Below, piece by piece: positions 35,287 through 45,360 of a stretch of DNA of 64,000 nt. A model generated the notes under the pieces. That model saw only the letters and a program-made list of their open reading frames with translations. It had not been told where the DNA came from and ran no database searches. The stretch is from Domibacillus antri (GTDB lineage Bacteria > Bacillota > Bacilli > Bacillales > Domibacillaceae), in NCBI RefSeq assembly GCF_001936625.1, contig NZ_MSDU01000027.1, positions 1-64,000 on the forward strand, in the 5' to 3' direction. Position 1 is the stretch's first letter; the number at the start of each line of letters is the position of its first letter. The position numbers and the translations under genes are program-made.

Positions 35287-36087
35287 TTACATTTTGGACA
35301 TTAATTCCCCGAAAATACGAAAAGCGTCCTTTTTTGTAAAAGGTCTTGTTCCAGTGAGACGGCCGATTTCAAATGCCCATGGAACCTCCAGTCCGTTTGG
35401 AAGCGGCTCGTTGAATACGACAGCGGAATTTGCATGTTTTACAAGTTCCCCTTTGTCTAAAATAATAAATTCCTCCGCCCACTCATATGCAAAATCAACA
35501 TGGTGTGTGGAGACAATAACCGATTTACCCCTGCTGTGAAAATCATTGATCAATGCAATAAGCTTTTTTACGTTAGCCGGGTCCAGTCCAGCTTCCGGTT
35601 CATCCAAAATAAACACGTCCGGATTCATCGCGGCTACACCCGCAATCGCCGCACGCTTTTTTTCCCCCATGCTGAGCGCGTGCGGCGGTTTATGGCGAAG
35701 CGGTAAAATTCCGCACTTATCCATGGCATCCTGTGCAGCTTTTTTCGCCTCGTTCATCGACCATCCGAGCTGAAGCGGCCCGTACATGACGTCTTCCTCT
35801 ACGGACGGTGCAAACAGCTGCATATCCGGATTTTGCATGACAAAGCCGATTTTTTTCCGCCATTCCCGCAGCTGCTTCTTTTTGTAGGTGAGCAGCTCTT
35901 TATTCATGAAAATCGTGCCTTCATCCGGTTTCATTAAACCGGTTAAATGATGAAAAAGGGTCGATTTTCCAGAGCCGCTCGCACCAAGAAGCGCTATTTT
36001 GACGCCTGCTTGGATGGTTAAATCAATTCTTTTCAACGCTTCCGTACCATCCGGATACGAAGAGTGGATGTTTTTTAGTTCAATCAT
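35287..36087 (-). CDS. cbiO: Cobalt ECF transporter ATPase
   Basis: 266 residues. Walker A LLGASGSGKST, VMQNPDMQLFAPSVEEDVMY (a hallmark of ECF ATPases), signature ALSMGEKKRAAIAGV, Walker B VFILDEPEAGLDP. Last gene of the cobalamin operon. ATG at 36087 with GGAGGAAAAA upstream; it overlaps cbiQ by 8 bases. Drives Co2+ uptake by CbiMNQ. Confidence 0.94.
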   Translation of the reverse strand: MIELKNIHSSYPDGTEALKRIDLTIQAGVKIALLGASGSGKSTLFHHLTGLMKPDEGTIFMNKELLTYKKKQLREWRKKIGFVMQNPDMQLFAPSVEEDVMYGPLQLGWSMNEAKKAAQDAMDKCGILPLRHKPPHALSMGEKKRAAIAGVAAMNPDVFILDEPEAGLDPANVKKLIALINDFHSRGKSVIVSTHHVDFAYEWAEEFIILDKGELVKHANSAVVFNEPLPNGLEVPWAFEIGRLTGTRPFTKKDAFRIFGELMSKM

Positions 36088-36745
36088 TCTTTTTCCTCCA
36101 AAACGATTGCCACTCAGCCGCTGCGATATAGTCAAGACCGCCCCGCATATCCACGGCGTGCTGACGCTCATTCATTTCCATTAAAGTCTGGGTAAAAATA
36201 TGGACAGCGGTTCTTGCAGCCATTTGAACACCGGGACGGCCCGAACGAAGTGTCTGAGCGATGATCACCTCGTTCTTTTTTTCCCAGAGCTGAAAAATAA
36301 ACCGGTACACAAGTGCCAGAATGTCGATAAAGAGTGCAGGCAGTTTGCATGCTTTCATGAGCCAGATGATTTGTGTAAAAGGTGTCGTTAAAATAAACGC
36401 ATAAAGAGAAGCAGCACCGGCAAATGCCGCACATGCCGTCGTGACTGCTTTATCAATGGAATAGCTGTCAGCATAAACAGACAGCCAGCCGGCAAATGAG
36501 AAAGCAATCGGCAAAACGCCGGCCAAAATAAAGGCGGCCGGCGCTAATAAAAGACGAATATATAAAAAAGGCGATACACCGCCTAAAAAAGCAAATAACG
36601 AGGCCGCTATCACCGTAAAAAAAGCCGCTTCCGGTTCTCTCCATATGATTGAAAGAAAAAGCAGCGGCAGACAAACAGCTGCTTTTTCAGCAGGGTGAAT
36701 GCGGGCAAACCGGCTATTATACGCTGTGCGGTCAATGACGTTCAT
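36080..36745 (-). CDS. cbiQ: Cobalt ECF transporter transmembrane protein
   Basis: 221 residues, about five membrane segments. The C-terminal coupling helix contains AQTLRSGRPGVQMA, the Arg-rich motif that docks to CbiO in ECF transporters. Sits between cbiN and cbiO with overlapping ends. Confidence 0.93.
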   Translation of the reverse strand: MNVIDRTAYNSRFARIHPAEKAAVCLPLLFLSIIWREPEAAFFTVIAASLFAFLGGVSPFLYIRLLLAPAAFILAGVLPIAFSFAGWLSVYADSYSIDKAVTTACAAFAGAASLYAFILTTPFTQIIWLMKACKLPALFIDILALVYRFIFQLWEKKNEVIIAQTLRSGRPGVQMAARTAVHIFTQTLMEMNERQHAVDMRGGLDYIAAAEWQSFWRKKND

Positions 36746-37017
36746 GACTTATCCCTTTTCGACCGCGCACGAACGGTTCCGATCACATATCCGATCACGC
36801 CCGCTCCAATGGCCGCCTGCAAGGAAAACAGAAGACTTTCTGTTTCGCCGCCGGGCGGTTCAAAAATAGGAGCTGCCCACGGTTTATAGTCTGTTTGAAT
36901 CGCGGTAATTTTCTCTTCAGCAAGGCCGTCCGCTCCACCAAATTCGCTATCCTGCCACATAAACAGCGGAATGATGGCAATCGCCGCAGCTAAAAGAATT
37001 AATGACAAATTTTTCAT
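36742..37017 (-). CDS. cbiN: Cobalt transport protein CbiN
   Basis: 91 residues with two membrane segments, one at each end (LSLILLAAAIAIIPLFMW and LQAAIGAGVIGYVIGT), and the extracytoplasmic FGGADGLAE motif that interacts with CbiM. Four-base overlaps with cbiM and cbiQ. Confidence 0.92.
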   Translation of the reverse strand: MKNLSLILLAAAIAIIPLFMWQDSEFGGADGLAEEKITAIQTDYKPWAAPIFEPPGGETESLLFSLQAAIGAGVIGYVIGTVRARSKRDKS

Positions 37018-37739
37018 GAAAAATTCACTCCTTTTAGCGATGTGCGGTGCTTTTCAAGCCAGTTCACTGCAACCGCAGTTAATAACCCTTCACAAAAGGC
37101 CAGCGAAACTTGAGTTACCGCAAAAATGCCGGCAAATTCGAGAAACGATGCATAAATTCCTCCCGTTTCAGATGGAAACGCGAGCGCCAGCTGAAGCGAT
37201 GTGACCGTGTATGTGACAATGTTGGCTGCAAATGCGGTAAAAAACGCGTTTACACCCGGCTTGACCCCCGCTTTTTTCAATAAACGGTACACCGCATACG
37301 CCGCAAATGGACCGGCAACCGCCATGGAAAAAGCGTTGGCGCCAAGCGTTGTAATACCGCCATGTGCCAGCAGCAATGCCTGAAACAACAATACAATGGT
37401 ACCGAGCACCGTCATCGCGGCGGGACCGAATAACATCGTTCCAAGCGCCGTTCCGACCGGATGTGAACTGCTGCCGGTCACAGATGGAATTTTCAATGCG
37501 GATAAAACGAAGGCAAATGCGCCGGCAAAGCCGATCATAAGCTTTGCTTCCGGATTTTCATCAACAGCCTTTTTTAATGTTTTGAATCCCCATATAATGA
37601 ATGGAATGGTCACAATCCACCAGAAAACAGTCCACCAGACCGGCAAAAAACCTTCCATGATGTGCATCGCTGCAGGTTCGGTGAAGGAATTAATCCAGAA
37701 AAAGACAGAAAGCGAAAAAATAAGGATGATTTTATTCAA
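37014..37739 (-). CDS. cbiM: Cobalt ECF transporter substrate-specific component
   Basis: 241 residues: signal peptide ending EPAA, then mature N terminus MHIMEGFLP whose Met-His-Ile-His-type start forms the cobalt site (here MHIM). About six membrane segments, with SSHPVGTALGTMLFGP in the middle. Overlaps cbiA by four bases, so cobalt uptake is coupled to corrin synthesis. Confidence 0.93.
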   Translation of the reverse strand: MNKIILIFSLSVFFWINSFTEPAAMHIMEGFLPVWWTVFWWIVTIPFIIWGFKTLKKAVDENPEAKLMIGFAGAFAFVLSALKIPSVTGSSSHPVGTALGTMLFGPAAMTVLGTIVLLFQALLLAHGGITTLGANAFSMAVAGPFAAYAVYRLLKKAGVKPGVNAFFTAFAANIVTYTVTSLQLALAFPSETGGIYASFLEFAGIFAVTQVSLAFCEGLLTAVAVNWLEKHRTSLKGVNFS

Positions 37740-39109
37740 ACTGTCACCTCTTTTTGTTTAAATAAGCGGGCAGCTTCAACGAATGCGGCCGCAAATTCTG
37801 TATTGGACGGAAAATAAAAGTGCGCGTAGCCAGTCACGGCATTATGGGCAATACAGCCGTCCGGTTTCGCTCCAAACCGTCCCGCTGATTGAAAAGCCGG
37901 AACGACGTTTGAATTTGGCTTGAAGATGGAATAGTGAAATTCATGCCCTTTTACCTGCAGGCCATCCGTCAGCCAAGCGCCGGTAAGCGCCGTCAGTTCA
38001 CGGTAACCAAGCGCTGCGCGTATCGATTTCATGACTGTGCGGCCCGGAATAACGCTGCACATCGGATAAACGTGATTGTCGACAGTTATGAGTTCTTCTG
38101 TTAAAAACATAAAGCCGCCGCATTCAGCGAGTGCCGGCATGCCGGATTCAATGGCCTGTTTAATCGATTTACGGACAGCACACTGCGCAGCGAGTGCCGG
38201 CGCAAATTCTTCCGGGAACCCGCCTCCAATATAAAGGGCATCCGCTTCTTCGGGCACACATTCTCCTGCAAGCGGTGAAAAGAAGTGAATGTCTGCGCCT
38301 AATGAGCGAAGCACCTCAAAATTTTCTTCATAGTAAAAATGAAAAGCCGCATCTTTGGCGACAGCAATCGTGACAGGGGACCCAAGTTTATGGCTGAAAA
38401 CAGAAGACTGGGCGGGCGATAGTTCCGCAGCCTGCGCAATGGTTAAAAGCTGATCCAGATCAATTGATTTTTCCGCCGCTTCTGCCAGCGTGTCAAACAA
38501 CTCATTAAGATCGCCGCGTTCCACAGCCGGTACAAGACCGAGGTGACGTTCCGGCACGCTGACATTTGGCATTTTCGTTAAATGACCGATAACCGGAATG
38601 CCGCACTCCTGCATAACAGCCTGCTTGATCATTTTAAAATGACCGTCACTGCCTGTTTTGTTGGCAATAACACCTTTAATGCGCCCCGGGGCCATGGATT
38701 GAAATCCTTTGACGACGGCGGCGGCACTTCTCGCTGCTCCGGACGCATCAATGACGAGCAATACCGGCGCATCTAAAATTTGGCCGATGTGTGCGGTACT
38801 CCCGTCATCTTTCAACGGATTTTTCCCGTCAAACATGCCCATTACCCCTTCAATAACTGAAATATCCGCATCGATCGACGCACGCTGAAAAACAGCAGTC
38901 ATCGTATCCGCATCTCCCATCCAACTGTCGAGATTGCGTGACTGACGGCCGCAAATGGCCGTATGATACGTCGGGTCAATGTAGTCTGGCCCGCATTTAA
39001 ACGGCTGGACAGCAAGCCCGCGCCGTTTTAATGCGCCGAGCAGCGAAAGCGTCACCGTCGTTTTGCCCGAGCCGCTCCCCGTTCCAGCAATGACTATGCG
39101 TTTTGTCAT
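37736..39109 (-). CDS. cbiA: Cobyrinate a,c-diamide synthase
   Basis: Amidates the a and c side chains of cobyrinate using glutamine and ATP. 457 residues: P-loop AGTGSGSGKTTVTLSLLGAL at the N terminus, ECGGFMFLTEE with the glutaminase Cys in the C-terminal triad domain, and FHYSIF. Four-base overlaps with cbiG and cbiM. Confidence 0.95.
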   Translation of the reverse strand: MTKRIVIAGTGSGSGKTTVTLSLLGALKRRGLAVQPFKCGPDYIDPTYHTAICGRQSRNLDSWMGDADTMTAVFQRASIDADISVIEGVMGMFDGKNPLKDDGSTAHIGQILDAPVLLVIDASGAARSAAAVVKGFQSMAPGRIKGVIANKTGSDGHFKMIKQAVMQECGIPVIGHLTKMPNVSVPERHLGLVPAVERGDLNELFDTLAEAAEKSIDLDQLLTIAQAAELSPAQSSVFSHKLGSPVTIAVAKDAAFHFYYEENFEVLRSLGADIHFFSPLAGECVPEEADALYIGGGFPEEFAPALAAQCAVRKSIKQAIESGMPALAECGGFMFLTEELITVDNHVYPMCSVIPGRTVMKSIRAALGYRELTALTGAWLTDGLQVKGHEFHYSIFKPNSNVVPAFQSAGRFGAKPDGCIAHNAVTGYAHFYFPSNTEFAAAFVEAARLFKQKEVTV

Positions 39110-40194
39110 CTTACAGGGTCCCCCTTATACACCGCGACAGAAATCGTCACGTTGCCGCTTTTTTGCTTAGGCAGAACGACTTCACCGCCGTTTGATGCAA
39201 GATAAGCGGCCGGCTCACTCACACCGTATGCACCGGTAAATTTATAGACCGTGTCCGATTTTTCGCTCATTGGCGCCTCATTCAATTGTTCCGGTGTGTA
39301 CGTGACAAATGGCCAGCCATTTTGCTCTGCCATTTCTAAAATACCTGCTTCATCCTTTTTCAACTCAATGGACGCGAGTGTTTTCACACTGCTTTTTGAA
39401 AATGATAACGTATCAAGCACTTCATGAATGACCGCTTCTATTTCCGCTTTCTCCGTCCCGCGGTTGCATCCGATGCCGATCACAATCGACTTCGGGCGGT
39501 AGACAACAGGATAGCGAAGGGATGTTAATTCCTCTTCTGTCAATAGCCGGTGCGTGACGACCAGTGCCGCGTTATGAGCCGTGCGAATCGCTTCTTCAAC
39601 GGATGAAACGGTGCCGATGTGAGCCGGCATCTTTCTCTCGTGCTTCCACCAATTTTTTTCGCCCGATTCCTGCACAACCAGTACTGGTTCTTCATTTACG
39701 ACTGCCGCTGCCGCCTGTGTTAAATACCGGTCATATTCAAATTTCCAGCCAAATTCCCGGCCGAACATATCAACAGGGATTGTTTTTTGCACGTCCGATG
39801 CGGTTGTAATAACTGGACGCGCTCCTGTCAATGCCGCAACCTTGTGTGTCAGCTCATTGGCCCCGCCAATATGGCCAGACAGGACGCTGATCGCATGTTC
39901 GGCCCGGTCATCAAGTACAACAACAGCCGGATCGGTTTTTTTATCCTTTAAAATCGGCGCAATCATCCGCACGACGGCACCAAGTGAAATAATGAGCACG
40001 ATACCGTCGTATTTTTGAAAAAGTTCAGGCAAAATAAGGCGGACCGATCCTTCAAACAGTGTAATTCCTTTTTCAGCTTCATCACCATGTTCAAATTTAG
40101 ACATGTAATACAGATCCGCATCTGAAATAGACGCTGCTAGTTTCCGGCCCGTTTCCGTTCCATGTTTTGTAATGGACACAATCGCGGTCTTCAT
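39106..40194 (-). CDS. cbiG: Cobalt-precorrin-5A hydrolase
   Basis: Opens the delta-lactone with loss of acetaldehyde, a step of the anaerobic pathway. 362 residues with the N-terminal LVIISLGAVVRMIAP-like block, SGHIGGANELTHKVAALTGA in the middle and the C-terminal VIGIGCNRGTEKAEIEAVI. Overlaps its neighbours by four bases. Confidence 0.94.
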   Translation of the reverse strand: MKTAIVSITKHGTETGRKLAASISDADLYYMSKFEHGDEAEKGITLFEGSVRLILPELFQKYDGIVLIISLGAVVRMIAPILKDKKTDPAVVVLDDRAEHAISVLSGHIGGANELTHKVAALTGARPVITTASDVQKTIPVDMFGREFGWKFEYDRYLTQAAAAVVNEEPVLVVQESGEKNWWKHERKMPAHIGTVSSVEEAIRTAHNAALVVTHRLLTEEELTSLRYPVVYRPKSIVIGIGCNRGTEKAEIEAVIHEVLDTLSFSKSSVKTLASIELKKDEAGILEMAEQNGWPFVTYTPEQLNEAPMSEKSDTVYKFTGAYGVSEPAAYLASNGGEVVLPKQKSGNVTISVAVYKGDPVR

Positions 40195-40964
40195 TGTGAA
40201 ACGCCTTTCCGGTAGCCATGCGTAAATGTTTTATCGTACAGCTTCGAACGATGGCCTGATTGGCCGATTTCCGGATCGAGTGCTTTGCCCGCTAAAATCA
40301 TCGCCTGCTTGCGGATTCCGTTTTCGCGCATGGCCGTATCAAGCTCCGAGATCGTTGTGCGGACGATTTTTTCATCCGGCCATGTTGCACGATATACAAC
40401 AGCAACCGGGGTATCTTCTGACCAGCCTGCTTCCACAAGCTCACGCGTCACTTTTTTTGTCAGTGTCGCACTTAAGAAAAAAGCGATCGTGCATTCATGT
40501 TTCGCGAGATCTTTCAGCTGTTCTTTTTCCGGCACCGGTGTACGGCCTTCCGCACGTGTTAAAATAACGGTCTGGGTCACATCTGGAATTGTTAATTCGG
40601 CACCCGCTGCAGCAGCAGCGGCAAAAACAGAGCTGACTCCAGGCACGATCTCCGCTTCAATGCCTTCTTCCTGCAAGAGTGCGATTTGTTCAATGATAGC
40701 ACCGTAAATAGCCGGGTCACCCGTATGAAGACGGACGACTTTTTTGCCCGCTTTCACATATTCCGTCATGGTGCTGACCATTTCTTCTAAATGCATGCCC
40801 GCTGTTTTGAGCACGACCGCACCCGGTTTGCAGCCGTTCATCAGCTCTTCATTGACGAGTGAATCCGCATATAAAATGACATCTGCTTCCTGGACTAATT
40901 TCAAGCCCCGCACCGTAATTAAATCCGGCGCCCCCGGTCCTGCTCCGACAATGTACATTTTCAT
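40191..40964 (-). CDS. cbiF: Cobalt-precorrin-4 C11-methyltransferase
   Basis: 257 residues of the tetrapyrrole methylase fold: VGAGPGAPDLITVRGLKL at the N terminus, RLHTGDPAIYGAI, and EIVPGVSSVFAAAAAAGAEL, the SAM-binding pattern of CbiF/CobM. Part of the overlapping gene chain. Confidence 0.94.
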   Translation of the reverse strand: MKMYIVGAGPGAPDLITVRGLKLVQEADVILYADSLVNEELMNGCKPGAVVLKTAGMHLEEMVSTMTEYVKAGKKVVRLHTGDPAIYGAIIEQIALLQEEGIEAEIVPGVSSVFAAAAAAGAELTIPDVTQTVILTRAEGRTPVPEKEQLKDLAKHECTIAFFLSATLTKKVTRELVEAGWSEDTPVAVVYRATWPDEKIVRTTISELDTAMRENGIRKQAMILAGKALDPEIGQSGHRSKLYDKTFTHGYRKGVSQ

Positions 40965-41665
40965 TTCTTTTTCACCACCATCAGCGTTAAATAATTTGGT
41001 TCCGCCCGTTCAAATTCATCCAATGTCCAGATGACTTCCTCACTTGACGTTACTTTCGTGACCGCATGTGCGTACTGCTCAAGACCGAGTTCACGAATCA
41101 CACTGGAGATCAGCGGCGCCACTTTCGCCACTTTTAAGAAAATGACACAGTCATGCTGTTCAATCGCCTTTTTTAATGCCTCACGGTCATCGGTTGCCGG
41201 AATAATGGCAACGTGTTCGTCGCCGTCCGCGAGCGGGATGTTCAGCCTTGAAGCCGCTCCGTTTACAGAGGAAATACCAGGAATGACTTCTGTTTTTACA
41301 TCCGGCATTTTTTTCAGCAGCACATTTTTCATATGAATAAACGTGCTGTACAACATTGGATCGCCTTCTGTGACAAATGCGACGTTGTGGCCGGCTTCCA
41401 GTTTTTCCGCAACGGCATCCGCGGCCTTATTCCATTCACGATCTAAAATGACCGGATCTTTCGTCATCGGAAAGACAAGACCAAGCATCTCTTTTTCCGA
41501 TGGGTCGATATACGCGTCAATGATTTGTCTTGCATAGCTTTTTTCTCCGGAGCGCTTTTTTGGAAAAGCGATCACTTTGCTCTCGGAAAGAATGCGAAAT
41601 GCTTTTACAGTCAACAGTTCCGGGTCGCCCGGTCCTGCTCCAATTCCATATAAAATACCTGTCAT
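40961..41665 (-). CDS. cbiL: Cobalt-precorrin-2 C20-methyltransferase
   Basis: 234 residues: LYGIGAGPGDPELLTVKAFR, then VAFVTEGDPMLYSTFIHM and VIPGISSVNGAASRLNIPLA, the CbiL/CobI pattern. The ATG at 41665 follows GAGGAAC and overlaps cbiET; an upstream in-frame start at 41692 lies inside cbiET without a site. Confidence 0.93.
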   Translation of the reverse strand: MTGILYGIGAGPGDPELLTVKAFRILSESKVIAFPKKRSGEKSYARQIIDAYIDPSEKEMLGLVFPMTKDPVILDREWNKAADAVAEKLEAGHNVAFVTEGDPMLYSTFIHMKNVLLKKMPDVKTEVIPGISSVNGAASRLNIPLADGDEHVAIIPATDDREALKKAIEQHDCVIFLKVAKVAPLISSVIRELGLEQYAHAVTKVTSSEEVIWTLDEFERAEPNYLTLMVVKKK

Positions 41666-42870
41666 GATTGTTCCTCTTTTCTCGTTCCACAAATAATGTA
41701 GACGGGATTTTGCGCCTCAAAGCGCGTCATATTTAAAATCGGTTTCGAAAGGGACACTTGCGCAAGCGCAATATCCACATCAAATTCCGCTTCTTTTAAC
41801 AGCTGATACGCTTTTGACATGTTTTCAATCGTCACGGCATTGAGCACCATCGTGCCGCCCGGTTTTAAACGATCCGCACACGTTTGAATGAGCTTGTCCA
41901 TGTTGCCGGCCGTCCCCCCCATAAAGACGCAGTCCGGGTCCGGAAAGTCAGCCAATCCATCTGGTGCTTTCGCATGAACAAGGGTGACATCTGTCCGAAA
42001 CTTTTTAAAATTCGCACGGGCATTGGCAAGATCCGGTTCATTTTTTTCCACTGCAAAAACAGCGCCATCCCGAGCGATTTTCGCTGCTTCAATGGCGATC
42101 GATCCGGTGCATGTACCAATGTCCCATACAACGCTGTCACGTTTAATGTTCATCCGGCCAATGGTCAGAATGCGGATATCCCGTTTCGTAATAAGTCCCT
42201 TATCCGGCTTGCGCTGATCAAATTCATCATCAGGAATGCCTGTTGCCCACTTTTTGGACGGGCGGTTCTTTTTCAAAATGACGACATTCAAAGATGAAAA
42301 TGACGCTTCCGCCATTTCATCAAGGGTAAAATGACGGCATCTCTCATCCGATGCGGCGATATTTTCCGCCACAAATGCGTCGTATTCCGTCATGTCAAAA
42401 TCGAGCATGTAACGGGCAATCGTATCCGGTGAGTTCGTTTCATCCGTTAACAGCGCCACTTTTTCTTCCCCGTCTATTTTTTGCGCCAGACCTGTCATCG
42501 GCCGTCCGTGCACGCTAATGATTTTCGCGTTTTGCCACGATTCATTCATGCGGGCAAAAGCCAGCTGTACACTTGATGGCTGCGGCTCAATGACCGCACT
42601 CATCTCGCCGGATAAATAAGCGCCGATTCCGTAAAAAAGCGGATCGCCCGATGCGAGCACGACTGCCTGGCCCGTTTCTTTTTTTAACCGTTCTTTTAAC
42701 TCGCGCAAATTGCCTTTAATCGCAAATGTTTCTCCTTGAAACTCCGGAAAATACGACAACTGCCGCTCGCCCCCGGCTAAAAAATCGCTTTGCTTAATCA
42801 CTTCGATCTGGCGCGGGTGCAGGCCCGCTGCCCCGTCCGCGCCGATGCCCATAATATGTAGGTTACTCAC
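41662..42870 (-). CDS. cbiET: Fused cobalt-precorrin-7 C5-methyltransferase / C15-methyltransferase (decarboxylating)
   Basis: 402 residues, a CbiE-CbiT fusion as in B. megaterium. N-terminal CbiE part (MGIGADGAAGLHPRQIEVIK, VVLASGDPLFYGIGAYL) to about residue 200; C-terminal CbiT part with the SAM loop VVWDIGTCTGSIAIEAAKIA and VFMGGTAGNMDKLI. Confidence 0.94.
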   Translation of the reverse strand: MSNLHIMGIGADGAAGLHPRQIEVIKQSDFLAGGERQLSYFPEFQGETFAIKGNLRELKERLKKETGQAVVLASGDPLFYGIGAYLSGEMSAVIEPQPSSVQLAFARMNESWQNAKIISVHGRPMTGLAQKIDGEEKVALLTDETNSPDTIARYMLDFDMTEYDAFVAENIAASDERCRHFTLDEMAEASFSSLNVVILKKNRPSKKWATGIPDDEFDQRKPDKGLITKRDIRILTIGRMNIKRDSVVWDIGTCTGSIAIEAAKIARDGAVFAVEKNEPDLANARANFKKFRTDVTLVHAKAPDGLADFPDPDCVFMGGTAGNMDKLIQTCADRLKPGGTMVLNAVTIENMSKAYQLLKEAEFDVDIALAQVSLSKPILNMTRFEAQNPVYIICGTRKEEQS

Positions 42871-43951
42871 TGTATTCCGCCTTTCCGAGCAGAGGACCTT
42901 TCATCGCAAACAGCAAAGTATCGACGACAAGTCCCCCGCGTACTTCACGTACCGCGTTTTCCGAGCAGTTTCGGCAAAAAATGGTGAAAAAATCAGGATA
43001 ACCGGCCATGATATCTGCTGCATGAGTCGCCGTATTTGCCTCTCTTACTGCCTCTATTTCCGCTTCCGCTGCCCCTGCTTCTTTTGCCATGTCCGCTAAA
43101 AAGTTCATATCGACCGGTGCGCTTTTCGAGTGAACCATCATGACGCCCTGCGCCACTTTTGAAAATTTCCCGGGCATACCGGCAAGTGTCACTTTTTCAA
43201 TGCCAAGCCGCTTGCAGTGCTTTAACGTAAAACCGACAAAGTCACCCATTTCAATAAAGGCCTCCTCCGGCAAATGCGATAGATGCTGCATCGCAAATTT
43301 TTCACTCCGTCCGCCTGTTGTGGCAGCGACATGCTTGCATCCCGAAGCAACGGCCACTTCAATCGCTTTGACAATGCTTGCCCGAAACGCTGACGTCGAA
43401 AACGGACGAACGATTCCGCTTGTCCCTAAAATGGATAATCCGCCTATAATGCCGAGCCGGGCATTCAACGTTTTTTCCGCCAGTTCTTCTCCTCCTGGAA
43501 TCGAAATGACGACGGATACCCCTCGGCCGGCTCCATTTTCAAGAAGCAGTGCATTCACCGCCTCTGTTATCATCCGGCGCGGCACCGGATTAATGGCCGC
43601 TTCTCCCGGTTCCACATCAAGTCCCGGTTTCGTTGCGCGGCCGACCCCTTCTCCGCCGTCCAGATGAATACCCAGTTCATCCGTCCATGCCACCTCTGCA
43701 CAAATGACCGCACCGTGCGTCACATCCGGATCGTCGCCGGCATCTTTTTTTATGCCCGCTTTCACACTATTCTCTTTCCTTTCGACAAACTCCGGAGAAA
43801 AGACGGCCCATTGTTTGGCCGGCAAATAAATCGACACCGATTCCGGACTGGTACCGGTAATCAGTGTCTGTAGTGCCAGCTTGGCGGCCGCTGTTGCGCA
43901 CGCGCCGGTTGTGTAGCCGGTACGGAGCGGTTTGTCAGGTACAGGCTTCAT
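42863..43951 (-). CDS. cbiD: Cobalt-precorrin-5B C1-methyltransferase
   Basis: 362 residues with the CbiD-specific N terminus LRTGYTTGACATAAAKLAL and the GTSGIVRPFSTSAFRASIVK block. CbiD exists only in the anaerobic (early cobalt) route, supporting that assignment for the operon. Confidence 0.95.
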   Translation of the reverse strand: MKPVPDKPLRTGYTTGACATAAAKLALQTLITGTSPESVSIYLPAKQWAVFSPEFVERKENSVKAGIKKDAGDDPDVTHGAVICAEVAWTDELGIHLDGGEGVGRATKPGLDVEPGEAAINPVPRRMITEAVNALLLENGAGRGVSVVISIPGGEELAEKTLNARLGIIGGLSILGTSGIVRPFSTSAFRASIVKAIEVAVASGCKHVAATTGGRSEKFAMQHLSHLPEEAFIEMGDFVGFTLKHCKRLGIEKVTLAGMPGKFSKVAQGVMMVHSKSAPVDMNFLADMAKEAGAAEAEIEAVREANTATHAADIMAGYPDFFTIFCRNCSENAVREVRGGLVVDTLLFAMKGPLLGKAEYSE

Positions 43952-44592
43952 TTTACAGCCAGCAGCGACAATGCATTCAGTGCTGCAACCGTGACCGTAC
44001 TGCCGCCTTTACGGCCGATATTCGTAATAAAAGGAATATCAAGTTTCGCCAATTCTTCTTTTGACTCAGCAGCCGAAACAAATCCAACCGGCATGCCGAT
44101 AATTAAATCCGGTTTAGCAAGTCCTTCTTTTGCCAGACGGATAATTTCCAAAAGGGCCGTCGGTGCATTTCCGATTGCATAAATGCCGCCATCGCCAAGT
44201 CCAGCTGCTTTCCGCATAGACACAATCGCCCGTGTTAAGCCAAGTTCTTTCGCTTCTTTCATGACATCATCATCTGATATATACACGTTAACAGAGCCGC
44301 CAAACTGCTCAATGCGCGGCTTCGATACACCGGACTGAATCATTTGCACGTCGCAGATGACGCGGGCACCGTTTCGAATCGCACGGATTCCTGATTCAAT
44401 CGCATCCGGATGAAACAAGACACTCTTTCCGAGCTCAAAATCAGCGGATGCATGAATGACGCGCTGAACAACCGCATATTCTTCCGATGATAAATCGTGC
44501 GGACCAAATTCTTCATCAATCATTGAAAAACTTAACGACTCAATTTCCATCGGTTTGACTGTTTCCGGCACAAACGCTGTTTTAAAATCCAT
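43948..44592 (-). CDS. cbiC: Cobalt-precorrin-8 methylmutase
   Basis: Moves the C11 methyl to C12 giving cobyrinate. 214 residues; VQRVIHASADFELGKSVLFH carries the catalytic His, and GMPVGFVSAAESKEEL and FITNIGRKGGSTVTVAALNA are family blocks. Overlaps cbiD by four bases. Confidence 0.94.
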   Translation of the reverse strand: MDFKTAFVPETVKPMEIESLSFSMIDEEFGPHDLSSEEYAVVQRVIHASADFELGKSVLFHPDAIESGIRAIRNGARVICDVQMIQSGVSKPRIEQFGGSVNVYISDDDVMKEAKELGLTRAIVSMRKAAGLGDGGIYAIGNAPTALLEIIRLAKEGLAKPDLIIGMPVGFVSAAESKEELAKLDIPFITNIGRKGGSTVTVAALNALSLLAVK

Positions 44593-45360
44593 TTATTTTT
44601 CCTCCAGACGGGTTAATGTATCGATTACTTCCTCAAATGTTTCGCATTGATTCGGATATTCAACCGGCGGGCGGGAAATCACGATTGTTTCGATTCCAAG
44701 CGAAACGGCCGCTTCGATCTTTTCAGCGACTGCTCCGATCGCCCCGCTTTCTTTCATAACGGTCGTGGTCACCTTGTAATGACGGTATAAAGCCAGATCA
44801 AGATCTTTCGTAAACGGCCCCTGCATCGCAACGATATTTTTTTGTGCGACCCCGAGCGCCGCGCATTTTTCCATGTTATCAAGACGCGGCAGCATGCGCG
44901 CAATCAGCCGGATATCTTCGCGCGGCAGCAGTTTTTCTGTGAACACCTGCAATGTTTTGCTTCCGGTTGTCAGCATCACGACGCCGCCTTTTTCCGCTGC
45001 GGCGTCCGCCGCCTGCTCATACGTATCGACACGGGTGACAAGCGGATGCTCATCGATATCCGTTCCGGCGCGCTCATAGCGGATGTACGGCAGCCCTGCT
45101 TTATTGGCTGCTTCAATCGCATTTTTCGACGCTTCTTCTGCAAACGGATGGCTGGCATCAATGACAGCCGTGTACCCTGTTTCTAACATCGCGGCCATTT
45201 CATCTGCCGTTAAGCGGCCGGTTCTGGATTTGATCCGTGCTGATTCAAGTTCTGCCGCCGCATTTTCCGTCACGACCGATGCGGTCACGTGCCGGCCGGT
45301 TTTTTGCAGAGTAACGGCCAGTGCACGCGCATCGCTTGTTCCGGCTAAAAGAAAAATCAT
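44593..45360 (-). CDS. cbiJ: Cobalt-precorrin-6A reductase
   Basis: 255 residues beginning MIFLLAGTSDARALAVTLQK, with AVIDASHPFAEEASKNA and VMKESGAIGAVAEKIEAA, the CbiJ/CobK pattern for NAD(P)H-dependent macrocycle reduction. Directly abuts cbiC and overlaps cbiX by four bases. Confidence 0.92.
   Translation of the reverse strand: MIFLLAGTSDARALAVTLQKTGRHVTASVVTENAAAELESARIKSRTGRLTADEMAAMLETGYTAVIDASHPFAEEASKNAIEAANKAGLPYIRYERAGTDIDEHPLVTRVDTYEQAADAAAEKGGVVMLTTGSKTLQVFTEKLLPREDIRLIARMLPRLDNMEKCAALGVAQKNIVAMQGPFTKDLDLALYRHYKVTTTVMKESGAIGAVAEKIEAAVSLGIETIVISRPPVEYPNQCETFEEVIDTLTRLEEK

Noticed and set aside
44618-44633. Copy of the TGTAATCGATTACA-type operator
   Set aside because: Only the GTATCGATTAC core, inside the cbiJ coding sequence; two mismatches and no promoter.
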